The translations under genes were made by a program, and so were the position numbers. Under the pieces are notes generated by a model. That model made no database searches, was not told where the DNA came from, and saw nothing but the letters and a program-made list of their open reading frames with translations. DNA of 64,000 nt, taken from contig OX387190.1 of the NCBI GenBank assembly GCA_947561395.2, forward strand, positions 30,870,858-30,934,857, in the 5' to 3' direction. Below are positions 22,694 to 33,929 of this stretch, in pieces (position 1 is the stretch's first letter; each line of letters starts with the position of its first letter). The DNA comes from Buxus sempervirens (taxonomy: Eukaryota; Streptophyta; Magnoliopsida; Buxales; Buxaceae).

Positions 22694-24797
22694 CTAATGC
22701 TGTCCTGTATATATATGTCCTCTAGAGGATGATGGTCTGCCTTGGCTATTACGCTTCTTATAAATGAACCCCTCGTTGTCCTTGATTGCGTTACTGCTCG
22801 TAAGTTGAGGTCGTTGACAACGAACGCATGTACGTGCTGATCTCGGTGGTGTAAGTGCTTGCCCATTCAGATTAAGAAGCCTTTGAAGCAGACCAGAGAC
22901 TTCCTTCACCAACCGGTCATTGCCCATGTTTCTTTGAATTGGGTTTTCCAACAGATTCAGATCAAGTAGGGAATTGTAGTTTGCCATAAGCCGATGGAGT
23001 GCCTTTATTGTGCTTATCTTGTTGAAGCTCAAGTCAATTACTGTTAGCTTGAAGAGCCTGTGTAGCCCCTCTACATAGCTAATCTTGTTTCCAGCGAGAT
23101 AAAGTTCTTTGATGAGTATGCAGTTTGACAACCCTGACAAGATCCAAAACAACAAGTTTTACTTAGAGTTACGATCGATAATAAGAAAGACCTAGTAGTC
23201 GATCGGTAGTCTCCTCCCCTTTGCATGATCTCTTCCTCACTGTTGTGAATCATGCGTAAAATAAAGAAGAAGAACAACAACAAAAGCACACAAATCCTAA
23301 GTGGTTCTGCAATGTGCTTATGTCCACTGTGTACGCAAAAATTCAACTTAAAAAATTTCAATTAGGGTTACAACGTGATATATACACTAAGCCTACATCC
23401 AGTCAAGGTTTTGAGTTTCGGTGTCGATGGGCGTGTCAATCCTTGAAAAAAGCGAAACGCCGGAAAAATCAGAAAGACAAAAAACTGGAAAAAAAATTTG
23501 ATTTTTTTTATTTTGTCGAAATTTCACCGGCACGTCGCTAAAAATCGCTAATGAAAATTAAAAAAGATCAATTTTTTCTCTCTTTATCACCTATTTCACC
23601 CGTTTCAACCTATTTCGCTCGGCACGCTGCACCGTTTCGTCGACACACCGCAAAAAATCACCAACGATGCAACTGAGCGATTTTTTCCTATCGAAACGCA
23701 TCGTTACTTAAAAAAAACGAAATTTCGGTGGCACGCCGCGAACAGTGAATCCAATATATTTGAAATCTCAAAAATACTCTTACCGCACTGCCCTTGGACT
23801 CCAGAATATAAACCACTATGTTTTCAACAGACTGCACATGATCCAAAAAATAACATACCTCGTCCGATTTGAGAGATACGGTTGTAACTAAGATCGAGTA
23901 CCCGTAGTCGAGTTAGCTCTCTGAGTCCGTCAATAGTCACAATTTTGTTTCTGGACAAGTTAAGTCTGTGAAGGCCCTTGGGCAGTGATTGTGCAGTAAT
24001 ATGGACTGCATGGATGGAGGGATAGAGATTAGGTAGGCAATTAGATTATATCTCTCAGAATAATCTATATATTTTCCCAACTGTAATTACTTAAGTTAGC
24101 GTTAAGGATTGTTAATTTCCATACCAATGAAGTTGCTTGATAAGTTGAGATCTCTGAGGGCTGAGTAACCGGAAATGATGGGGATGACCTTCAAACGCAT
24201 ACCACAAATATTAGCTGAAGTTGAAGAAGATTTCAGGGACTGGATAACACTGTTGGCATGCAAGGCCTCCTCCAAGTCTACAATGCTTTTATCACATCTG
24301 TGCCTGGACGTCGTGTGAGTTGTCCTTCGTCTTGTCGGTAATCGGCTGGTCTCGGGCATGGATGGGAATACAATGGTTTCCTCACAGATCTCATCATCAT
24401 CAGTTGGAAGAGGAGGAGGATCATCAATACCTTTTAGCCGCTCCTCGGTTTGTGTTAACGAGGACTTGGAAGAGGAAGCGTTAACCCACTCTTTCTGGGA
24501 TCCCTCACTTGAAGAATTCCCACTACCATTAAACTTATTGATGGATATTGGAGACTTCAACTTATCCATACCCACATCTTGTTTTCCTTTCAGGGTATAA
24601 CCCAAAGAATACCCACCTTGACCACGATTCATAAGATGCTTGTTGGTTGCTTCTGGTTTTGGCTTTACCGGCCATGCAGGTTCATGCAGCTTACGGTTAA
24701 AGAAGAAGAGCAACTTAAACCACCGTGTTATACTGATATCCTGCAGAACTTGGCTTGAAGAATGATTCTTCATCTTCTTCTCTGTGTGCTGATCAAC
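22694..24797 (-). CDS. SDS22-like leucine-rich-repeat protein (plant 'outer arm dynein light chain 1'-like family), 5' exons not resolved
   Basis: Three exons can be modelled on the minus strand: 24797-24125, 24005-23859 and 23133-22694 (stop TAG). All junctions are GT-AG and both introns fall in phase 1, giving 419 codons in one frame. The first part is Ser-rich and disordered, with PTRRRTTHTTSRHRCDKSI and DLEEALHANSVIQSL. The second half has at least six leucine-rich repeats in the LxxLNLSxNxI pattern: LRDLNLSSNFI, LHRLNLSRNKI, LRVLDLSYNRI, IKELYLAGNKI, LTVIDLSFNKI and LLDLNLLENPI. From memory this resembles an Arabidopsis family annotated as outer arm dynein light chain 1-like; plants lack motile cilia in most lineages, so that name describes fold, not role. 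The exon 24797 acceptor (CCTAAG) has no ATG before it, so earlier exons probably lie at higher coordinates. The tail after the repeats (about 75 residues) is basic and Ser-rich. Confidence 0.82.
23400..23760. repeat. Dispersed repeat inside the second modelled intron of the LRR gene
   Basis: The block has recurrent TTTCRSCGGCACGCCGC-type words (CACCGGCACGTCGC near 23524, CTCGGCACGCTGC near 23618, GTGGCACGCCGCG near 23729) and GCGAAACGCC. Its composition differs from the surrounding intron. It is probably a small transposon remnant; no ends were defined. Confidence 0.4.
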
Positions 24798-26734
24798 CTT
24801 AGGAGTCAAAAATTACACCAGATGTGTCACTAAACATTGTATTAACCCCAAATTATATATAATCCTTGTGACAATTAAATATGAAACCAAAACAAATGGA
24901 AGATGATTCATATAAAACAAGGAAAAGAAATAAAAATAAAAAAAACAGAACGATAAGTAGTGGTAGTAACATTTGAGACCACGGCAGAGTCTTATATCAT
25001 ATTTTACAGAAAACATGAATAGATTAATTTAAAAAAAAAGGCATAAAGTTCCATAATGTTCTAATAATGTGGCAATGAGTGCTCTCTAAAGATCTTACAA
25101 CTGTAATTTCACATAATCAAAACATGCTTGGAGGAACCATCGCATTCTCAAAAGTTGTGGCCCTTTGCATTAGTGCTTACCACAACCAGGCCTAGTACTT
25201 CAGGTAGTATTTTATTTGCTGGATGAGTGAATTGCTTGCTTGCAACACTTTAAACCAGAATTTTCCTGGCAAAGGTTCCAATGAATCCGAGGAAAAGAGC
25301 ACATTATGGCCCATGACCAGCAGAAGATAAGTGTGGGTCGGTTTTCATCACATAGTAGTGCTGGGTCTTCATCTCTAAGTGCTTAATTTTTTCTTAAAAA
25401 AAAAAAAAATATCATTGTTCGTACGTATTTTCTGTTGCCTTCTCTTTTATAAAGTTCATGTGAAAAGATGTTATAAACTTCAAGTGATTGAAATCCTAAT
25501 TCTGCAAGGAAATCTTCTCCAATGTGAGAGATGCCTTGGAAATTAACAGTGACATGTTCCTTTGGTCACCAGATACCAACACCCTGTGCACACCAATGAC
25601 CAACCCCTCATCCTCATATGTTAGCATGCAACGAACCAATGTCTGACTCACCGATTATTCTTTTCTTTTGAAGTGAAACGCCCAAAATAATAGTATTTGT
25701 CTTGCTGAAACTGTAAATTCTTGAAGAATCATTTCAAATTTTCATCTTTGATATTTGTTGGTTTTGCATTATTTTTACTAGTCTGAATTGCACAATGTTG
25801 GCATGCTGATTTGGAACCTGGGAGGCTGCTGGAGTTGGCTCTTCCTTATATTGAGTTACTGCTAGAATCCACCTTTCACTGAGGCCAATGATGAGTTGAT
25901 TATGCATGCAGAGCCAAACAAAGCTTTAGCTTTAAGTCTTTGCATGACTGAGAAGTTATGTAGATGCTTTAATGGGGTACTTCAATTCTTGTGTTTATCG
26001 AGCCAGTGAAAGATGGATTGTATAGCTTGTGGGTATATTGAGAGTGTCATAGAAGCTTGGCCTGCTAGCTTTGTGTTGTTAGTTTAATTTAGTTGAACTA
26101 AGCCTAATCTATTAATGTGATGGATCAAAACTTTGTTCTGCTATGGGATTGAGCTGACACCTATTAGTGAGGGCATCGGAGAGGTTAATCATATTTTCAT
26201 AACCCTTCACGCTGCAGTCACTCTGATTACAATTGTATTGTACACTGCTGTCTTACTCTGCACCAATATTGTTTTACTGTTTACACCCTAATCCTGTGAA
26301 CACGCATTGATTCATGGTTTTCTTGAGGTCTGTATGCTGACAGAACATATTTTTGACGAATTCAGTAAATTTAATGTGATATATGCCGAGAAAAATAACC
26401 TTAACAGCACCGAGTCTAGGCCAAAATTGATTGAAAGCCATCTTCCATATTGGTGTACATATGAAAATATTTGATGAAAATTAGTGTTCTCCAGCCACCA
26501 GCTGATTTGATTTTTGGATCATTTGAAGTATTTTCGTATGGCTTGGAAAAGAGAATTAATAAATAAAGGTGAATCCTTGCCATAATATATAAAATGTCTG
26601 TCAATGGATTAGTGTGGTATGTTCCTATCATTTCTCTCCTGGTTTTCTTTTTCTTCCTTTTTCTCCCATTTTTCGAGAGCATCTTCAGAGTACTTCTATT
26701 GATGAATCTAATTGACCCAAGTCCCTTGAAGAGT
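24798..26734. other. Upstream of the LRR gene; unresolved 5' exons or promoter
   Basis: The missing N-terminal exons of the minus-strand LRR gene should be here or further right, but I cannot pick them. A minus-strand ATG at 25016 opens a short frame of low plausibility. The rest shows no gene; an A run lies at 25397-25409. Confidence 0.35.
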
Positions 26735-26746
26735 TCAAATGCAATG

Positions 26747-28585
26747 GTTTTTTTTTTTGGTATGGAATGTTTATATATTATTAATTAAACCTTCGTACAG
26801 TGGTACCACCTATTTGATTTGCATACAGAATTGAGTTTAAAAACATTGGGCTTCTGCTGATCCAAAGGCACGAGTACTCATCCATGGCATGGTTAGCCAA
26901 ATGATCTGCTGCTACATTGCCTTCTCTGTAGGTGTGAATTATATTGCAAACTTAATTTGAAGCTTCCTCTGAGAATCTTTGCTTTAGAAATGATGTTTTC
27001 GATTGTCCATGGAATAGTAGCTCCACCAAGGTTCATAAACTGAGTTAAGATCATCAGTCAGTCTCTATCTCAATGCAATGAAGTCCAAGACTCTTTGCCA
27101 ATTTCATGCCATCTAGGATTCCATGTGCTTCTGCTATTATTGCTGTTGTCCATCCAATGTTCCATGCTTTAGCTGCTATGAATCGCCCATCTTGGTATCT
27201 ACAAATTACTCCACATGCAGCTGCTCCCGGGTTCCCTCTCGATGCCCCATCAACATTGATCTTATACGAAGTGTTAGTCGGCCTCCTCCACCAAATTATC
27301 TCCTCTCTGGTTTGTGTTACTCTTCCACCTATCTCCTTCAGCAACTTAGAATCTTCTTGCAAAGAGTTAAAAATGGTCATGGTAAGTTGTATATTTGGAG
27401 TTTTACCTTCGAAAAAAACCTCGTTCCTTGCTTTCCAAATAGCCCAACTTATGTTAGCCCACAACTCGATTGGTAGGCCTTCACCTTGCTTTTCCTGTAA
27501 ATGACAAAACCACCAATCAAGCATGTTGCCATTAGATTCAAATCCATTTAACCTTACCCCTGTTGAAGCAAACAATAATGCTCTAGCAAAAGAACATTCA
27601 AAAAATAAGTGAATGGTACTATCAGTTGCTGCTTTGCATAGGAAACACTCTTGGATGGGGGCCTGAAGCCTTTGGTGCAATAATTCACCGGTAGTGAGAC
27701 CCCCCTACATACATTTCCAAACAAAAAACCTTAATTTTGTGGACAAGCAAGTTTCCAGATTTTCTTCCACTTGTGATTAACCTGCATGTCACCTCTGTTA
27801 GCTACCAAATCGTAAGCAGATTTAACCGACAAATTACCTGACTGACCAGCTTTCCATATAGGGCAATCACTACTAGTGGAAGGATGCAAGTGGACTGTCT
27901 TAATGATGTTTGTTATCTACTCAAACCACACCTTCTTCAATATGTTGGAGTCCCATTGATTTGTATCAAAAATTAACCAGGTCTGCCACTGTTTCAATGT
28001 TGCTGATTTCAGTGAGGTTTGGTTCAATGGATTGGTTCTCTATGAAGGGGATCCAACTTGTGTCATTAATGTTGATTGAAGCTCCATTTGCCATGTTCTT
28101 TGTATCATGAAAATGTCTCCAAACAAGGGAATCTGAACTTTTTTTAAAACTCTCCAGAAAGCTCTTGTTCCAAAAATGTTTGGCTTTGAAGTGGGAAGAC
28201 TAGAATTTGTCCTCATGAGCCATGAGCTCCCAAGCTTTTTTAGCTAGAAGGGCTTCATTGAATTTTTTCAGATTTTTTATGTTAAGCCCCCCAGCATCTT
28301 TAGGTCTACATATCTTGTCCCAACTAATTGTATGAAGAATCTTATCTTTATTGGGCTTGGCCCAAAGAAATTTCCTAGACTCTTTTTCAATCCATTCCAC
28401 AGTTTTGTTAAGTAATTTTATACAAGACATTAGGTGAAGGGGCATGCCCATGATGACAAAATTGATTAAGGTAGTTCTACCAGCCTGAGTAAGGAGTCTT
28501 GCTTTCTAGTTAGCAAGTCTCTTACTAATTCTATCATTAATTTCAGAAAAGAGAGCATTGGTCATTAATTTCTAGTTAGCAAGTC
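26747..28585 (-). mobile_element. LINE F: 5'-truncated L1-type LINE with RNase H, 12-bp target duplication
   Basis: The insert is bracketed by TCAAATGCAATG at 26735-26746 and 28586-28597. The T run at the left end (about 26748-26758) is its poly(A) tail read on the opposite strand. In minus orientation it carries the end of the reverse transcriptase/connection region ([19 protein letters not shown] and [20 protein letters not shown], about 28510-28330). A zf-RVT follows (CFLCKAATDSTIHLFFEC, about 27640-27590) and then RNase H (INVDGASRGNPG at about 27260; YREGNVAADHLANH at about 26930-26885). Frames are broken in several places, including a stop after the third RNase H block at 27054. It belongs to a different L1 lineage from LINEs A, B and E, which lack RNase H. 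Confidence 0.85.
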
Positions 28586-28597
28586 TCAAATGCAATG

Positions 28598-28957
28598 TTA
28601 ATAATGTAGTTAATTAGTTTAGCCATTGTTGAACTTGCAGGCTGATGTATTTAAGTTTTGAGGCAGGAATGACCTTGAGACTAGGTAACTTAATTACTCT
28701 AATTTATAAGATTTGAAGCAGCACTTAGATGTAGCTAATTGTGCATCTAAGTGGTGCTTGTAATGAACTTCACTGTTGATGCAGCAGCTGGTGACTTAAA
28801 GAAAGGAAGGAACCTCCAATCCTTCCAAAACGTTGTGGATAATTTCTGCAGACTTGGGAATTTGGAACTAATAGCATTCATTAGGAATTATCATGACACA
28901 GCTTTTAGAACACTAAAGATCCTTTTTGTGGTTATATTTTGTGGGTAGGAATATTTT
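28598..28957. other. Short intergenic stretch
   Basis: A 65-codon plus-strand frame at 28751-28948 has no recognisable motif, and I do not treat it as a gene. Confidence 0.3.
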
Positions 28958-28961
28958 GGGT

Positions 28962-29096
28962 TGGATTGAAATCGTCTACCTTGGGTCTGTGCTGCAGACC
29001 CGTGAAAACACCTTTTTTAAATGAAGAACAGTGGCCGTAAGATGGTGGCTGTTGGGTCCGTAGCACAGACCCAACGGTAGACGATTTCATCCCGTT
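28962..29096. mobile_element. Small inverted-repeat element (MITE), about 135 bp
   Basis: The left end reads GGATTGAAATCGTCTACC; the right end read inward is GGGATGAAATCGTCTACC. Both are followed by TTGGGTCTGTGCT, so the inverted repeats span about 40 bases of a 135-bp element. The interior is too short to code. The same terminal word TGAAATYGTCT occurs at 21208, 21315 and 21863, implying a family. Confidence 0.65.
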
Positions 29097-29109
29097 GGAA
29101 AATGGTCAG

Positions 29110-29679
29110 CCTTAACCCTACTTCTACAATAAATAGGTTGCTTGGGGTGGAACATCTTCGTTTTAGAAACATAAAAGAAAGTAACTGTTATTATCACATA
29201 CCTCTCCGAGGAGGTTAATTTAGTGTTTTACCCTTCATACGTGATAGCCTTAATGCCTCTAAGAGTTTGAAAGTTTGGGGCATAAGGTGAAGAGTGATTA
29301 AATTTTGAATTTAATTTCTTTAGATATTCGGTTGATAAGTATATTACCAACTGAACAGAACCCATTGTTACTGTTATTATCGTACATTTTTATTTCCTGG
29401 TAACAAGTTTTCTGGTGAATATTTAAATTTAAATTTAAATACATGGAAATACACGAGGTTACCGTTACGTGGGAAGCTTCAGGAATGAGACCAGGTTAGC
29501 AAATTACAAATATTCTGGGGTAAAAGTGAAAGTTTTACAGCTGGCCGCACTCAGACCGGAAACCTGATCCTGCCACCTGTACGGTCGTGATAGTCCGGGG
29601 GATTCGAATTTCCAGATGGTACAAACAAAAGGAAAGCATGCCCAACACTTGTGACATTGTTCCTCGAGCCCAACGAACC
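29110..29679. other. Upstream region of the MBD8-like gene
   Basis: No coding region was recognised. It includes a short ATTTAAATTT palindromic run near 29426-29440. It probably contains the distal promoter of the gene starting at 29810. Confidence 0.4.
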
Positions 29680-29688
29680 TATATAAAT
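29680..29688 (+). promoter_or_regulatory. Probable TATA box of the MBD8-like gene
   Basis: TATATAAAT lies 130 bp upstream of the ATG at 29810, a normal distance for a plant promoter with a 5'UTR of about 95-100 bases. Confidence 0.55.
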
Positions 29689-29809
29689 CAAGATCACCAG
29701 TTCAGTTCAAACCCTCCCTCTTCAATGACCCTACCGTTTGCCGCCATTTGTCGAAGCTCTAACTCGGAGAAGAGAGCAAACTTCACCCCCTTCCTCTCCT
29801 CCTTCGGTC

Positions 29810-30714
29810 ATGTCTACGGCCACCGTCGATTCGTCATCCAAGAACCTCCCAGCCGAGTCCATCTCGTTGGTGGATCTGCGTCTCCTGTCGCAGTCTGAGC
29901 TCCATACCTTGGCTCTCTGCTCCGATAAAGCCTTCGATCTTGGCCGATGCGACGACGTTGTCATCCCTAAAATCGACCGATCCGTCTTCAACGAAAGCGC
30001 TGGGAGTCGGAAGCAGACTTACTCCCGACTCCGCCTTGCTCCTCGCAAACCCGAGATCTCCACGATTGGCCCTCGCCGGCGCTGCCCCGGCCTTCTCCCC
30101 ATCCCCAAACCTCCGACGAATGCCATCGATGATCCCGAACGCAAGGAAAACAAACGCATCGTTAGCATTCTCAAGGAATTCTTCGCGAGGGAGAATATCC
30201 CAATCGAAGGCGGGCACGGAGGAGAGTCGTTCCCTGAACCGGTGAATATGAATAATGCGGGAGCGGATATGCGAAGGATTCCGATGGTTACCGCTGACGG
30301 CGAAAGGAAGAGGAAGAGGGGGAGGAAACCCAAGAACATAGTGAAGCCAAATGTCGAGGCGGATGGCGGCGATCTGAGCAAGGCCATGGTTGTTTACGAT
30401 AGTCGATCGAATTTGGAGGATAGGAGTATGGAAATTGTGAACAAAAATGGGGTTATTGTTGATGTTGCTGCATTGGCGAATGTTGAAGATCCTTTTGGTG
30501 CTGAATTGAAGAGGAGAACTGTTGGTTTGGAGACAGAACCACAGCTATTAGAGTTTCTGAGGGGTTTGAATGGGCATTGGGGAAGCCGGAGAAAGAAGAG
30601 GAAGATTGTTGACGCCAGTGATTTCGGAGATGTGCTGCCAAGAGGTTGGAAGCTTTTGCTCAGCCTCAAGAGGAAAGAAGGCCGTGTGTCATTATATTGC
30701 CGCAGATATATAAG
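29810..30714 (+). CDS. MBD8: Methyl-CpG-binding-domain protein 8-like, first exon only
   Basis: This first exon encodes 301 residues and two bases of the next codon. It starts at the ATG in GTCATGTCTACGG; the frame is open further upstream but only from a TTG. N-terminal features typical of plant MBD8-like proteins are VDLRLLSQSELHTLALCSD (about residues 16-34), VVIPKIDRSVFNESAGSRKQ and TYSRLRLAPRKP. An AT-hook follows in KRKRGRKPKN (about 165-175). The exon closes within the MBD fold: DVLPRGWKLLLSLKRKEGR, then SLYCRRYI. It is cut by a good donor (TATAAG/GTCTTG at 30714/30715) at the position expected for MBD8. The domain's second half is not found in the following 33 kb, which is full of LINEs. 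Either intron 1 is very long or the gene is broken. MBD8 proteins are nuclear; their DNA-binding specificity is not settled. The exon itself is undamaged. Confidence 0.85.
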
Positions 30715-31071
30715 GTCTTGTTATGAGTATAATTTTTTTTACCAGTTCCTGCCGTTCTTCTTTTACAAATGTTTGACTAATAAATAGTAAACCTGGAATA
30801 TCATATTTGATACATCTTGTACTTGCTCTAGGATCTAATTAAAGTTTGGTTTTGAAATGATTCTGTATTTGGATGTCTAATGACAGCACGCATTGGTTTT
30901 ATTGTTATTCTCATACATAGACTTATACTTGCATTTCTTTGGTGGACATTATACATATTAAATTTTGCTTGTGAATGAGTTGTTATTATTAAGGGTTTTG
31001 CTGATCTAGTTCTACAGGAATAAAACACAAAATTTACAGTATATGTATATGTTATGAGAGAGGGTTTCTCG
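30715..31071 (+). other. Start of the presumed first intron of the MBD8-like gene
   Basis: It begins GTCTTG after AAG and is AT-rich and non-coding. It runs to the left target duplication of LINE E. No acceptor and second exon could be recognised here or beyond. Confidence 0.55.
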
Positions 31072-33434
31072 AAAAGTGTGCTGAAGAGTATGAATTGGAA
31101 GGGGATAAGGCGCCGGGTCTGGATGGCTTCTCATTAGCATTTTTCAAATCATTTTGGCATGTCCTCAAGAAGGACCTTATGGAAGCCATAGAGTTCCATA
31201 GGGAGGGGAGTTTTGAGAAGAGTATGAATGCATCATTCATCGTATTAATTCCTAAGAAGGAGGAGGCAATCAAAGTGCAAGAGTTTAGACCAATTAGCTT
31301 TGTTGGTAGTGTATATAAGATAATTGCAAAACTTTTGGCTAATAGATTGAGAGCGGTTCTCAATACATTAGTATCTCAAGCTTAAGGTGCATTTGTTGGA
31401 GGGAGATAGCTTCAGGATGGTATCCTTGTGGCCAGTGAATGTATAGATACATGCATTAAGGAGAAGAGAAAGATGTTAATGTGCAAATTAGATTTGCAAA
31501 AGGAATATGACAATGTTAATTGGGAGTTTTTATTATATATGCTTAGAAGGATGGGATTTGGAGAAAAATGGAGAAGATGGGTGAGATACTGTGTCTCAAT
31601 AGCGCAGTTATCCGTACTAGTGAATGGATCTACAGTTGGTTTTTTTGGTATTTAGAAAGGTCTGAGGCAAGGGGATCCGCTCTCCCCCCTTCTCTTTACC
31701 ATAATTATGGAAGCTTTTAGTAAGATGATGTCTAGAGCTTCGCAAATGGGGAACATAGAGGGAATTTCATTTGGGGGAGAAGTGAATGTAAGTCACTATT
31801 TGCTGATGATACAAACGTTTTGTAGGCCCACAACCCATCAAGTGAGGTGGTTGAAGGGCATCCTTATGTGTTTTTCCAGGCATGTACGGGGCTGAAGGTC
31901 AACCTGGGAAAAACGAAATGTTTGGGATTGGAGAAGTAGTGAATTTGCAAAATCTAAGCTACTTTTTGGGGTGTAAAGTGAGTAAGTTCTCCACAACTTA
32001 TCTGGGTATTCCACTTGGTGTAGGTTACAAGAAAACTTTAGTGTGGAACTCGATAATAGAAAGAATGGAGAAGAAGCTTTCCTCATGGAAGAGTTGCATC
32101 CTATCCAAGGGGGGCAAGTTGACCTTAGTATTTAGTGTGTTAGCAAGCTTGCCTACATTCTACATGTCAATTATGACCATCCCTACAGCTATGTCCAAGA
32201 GGTTGGAACAAATTCAGAGGAGATTTTTATGGGAAGGTCCGGGGGGAGAATTTAGATACCATTTGGTGGATTGGAAATCCATTTGCAGGATGAAAAGAGA
32301 AGGGGGTCTAGGGATTAGGTCTCTCAAGGTCTTTAATAAGGCATTGCTTCAAAAATGAGTGTGGAGGTACAGTATTGAAAGGAATAACTTATGGAGGAAG
32401 GTGATCCAAATAAAGTATGGTAAAGCCTATGGGGAGTGGTTTCCATGTCAAACAACAGAAACCCTTGGAATGAGTGTGGAAACCAATATCTAGGCTGATG
32501 GAATTAGTTGCAAAAAATTGTAGATTCTCGGTTGGGGATGGTACTAGAATCCGGTTTTGGGAAGACATTTGGTGTGGAAATGGGAGGTTAAAGGACAAAT
32601 ACCCTAATTTATATAATGTTTGTAGAGATAAAGATGCAATGGTTTGTGACTACATGGCGTCTTCTGGTGCTGGAATTGTGTGGGATATAACTCTTAAGAA
32701 GAAACTTGCTAGATTGGGAGATCAACAGCTTTGAAGAAATGTTACAGGAGCTTTACAGTGTCCAATTGGAAAGGGAGGATTCGAGGAAGTGGAGGATCAG
32801 CAGATCTGGATTGTTTACAGTTAAAGAAGCATATGAAAGCCTAGCTCATGCTGGAATCAGATTCCAGGAGAGTAAACTCATATGGGTAAAGTCTATTCCG
32901 ACCAAAGTAACCTTCTACCTATGGGCAGCTGCATTGGATAAGATTCTAACAACTAATCTCCTAAAAAGCAGAGGGTGGTAGATGCCTAATAGGTGTATAA
33001 TGTGCAAGGAAGAGGAAGAAACAGTTCAGCACCTTCTGGTTCATTGTAGGGAGGCAAGGGCGATTTAGCTATCTTTGGATTAGTGTGGGTCCAGCCTAAG
33101 AATTTTGCCTTGGTATTACAATCGTGGGGGCATAGTTCAGAAAAAACCAGGAGAGCTTTATAGTGGAATATAGCTCCAGCAGCTATAGCATGGGGAATTT
33201 GGGCCGAAAGAAACCGGAGGATTTCAAAGATCAAGAAATAAGTGTTGGAGATCTACAGAAAAAAATTCTGCACATGATGTATGCATGGGCTCATCATGGG
33301 CTTCTATTAAGAATCTGTTGGACAATGTACAGATTCAAGAGTTATTATTTGGGGATGCTTCCCTGGATTAGGGGTTGCATAGGATGTACTGGGATATATC
33401 TAACTATTCAATCTCCTTCCTTCTTGTAGTCTTT

Positions 33435-33453
33435 GGTACACTATCTGTGTACC
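33435..33453 (+). promoter_or_regulatory. 3'UTR hairpin of LINE E
   Basis: GGTACAC and GTGTACC separated by TATCT form a 7-bp stem with a 5-base loop about 110 bases before the poly(A). Equivalent hairpins are in LINE A, LINE B and LINE G. Such 3' structures can serve as reverse transcriptase recognition sites in LINEs; that role is inferred here. Confidence 0.55.
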
Positions 33454-33471
33454 AAGACACTTCTTTTTTGG

Positions 33472-33474
<3 letters not shown>

Positions 33475-33533
<59 letters not shown>
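33475..33533. repeat. (TC)n followed by (TA)n microsatellite
   Basis: About 16 TC units run directly into about 12 TA units within the 3'UTR of LINE E. Confidence 0.95.
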
Positions 33534-33534
<1 letters not shown>

Positions 33535-33570
33535 CATATTATTTACTGATAAAAAAAAAAGTGTGCTGAA

Positions 33571-33929
33571 AATAGAACAACTTTTTTAAAAAATGACCTT
33601 GTTATACACTATTAGAATATAATTCTTATGAGGATAAGTTGATCTCTTAATTTTTTATTTTCCAAATATTGATCAACATTTTTTAAAGTGTTTGATTTGA
33701 TATACCAAACAATTAATTATGCCTACTTTTGAAATTTTCTTACCATGCAGTGCTGCATGTAACCAAATGTAAAAGAGGAATAACGATCATTTGTGATGTC
33801 ATATGGTTTAAAAAAAATGCCATGCGGCATTAATAAAAAGTGAAAAGACTAACTTGTCCTTATAATAATATCTTGTAATAAGTTATCGTTAGGTTGTTTT
33901 GAGAATAAAGATGTCTTATTTTTGACATG
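33571..33929. other. Presumed intronic DNA, no recognised exon
   Basis: AT-rich, without coding-like frames. It would be the continuation of the MBD8-like intron right of LINE E. Confidence 0.35.

Larger units (their letters stand above)
31086..33556 (+). mobile_element. LINE E: 5'-truncated L1-type LINE in the MBD8-like intron, 14-bp target duplication
   Basis: AAAAGTGTGCTGAA occurs at 31072-31085 and 33557-33570, with an A run just before the right copy. The insert lacks ORF1 and endonuclease. Reverse transcriptase starts at once (GDKAPGLDGFSLAFFK, 31100-31150) and runs through IVLIPKKE, FRPISFVGSVYKIIAKLLANR (31287-31350), CKLDLQKEYDNVNWEFL and KGLRQGDPLSPLLF. The catalytic LFADDT is present (about 31799-31816) but in another frame. 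The connection region (TTYLGIPLGVGYKK) and a zf-RVT follow (CIMCKEEEETVQHLLVHC, 32995-33048), with no RNase H. In-frame stops at 31384, 31411 and 31653 and several frameshifts make it dead. It is closely related to LINE A. A (TC)n(TA)n run sits in its 3'UTR. Confidence 0.9.

Noticed and set aside
25290..25385. Plus-strand protein-like stretch DQQKISVGRFSSHSSAGSSS
   Set aside because: Too short, with no start and no supporting splice sites. It could be a relic or chance.
29738..29809. Upstream extension of the MBD8-like frame
   Set aside because: It starts at a TTG. The ATG at 29810 gives the expected N-terminus and a normal TATA distance.
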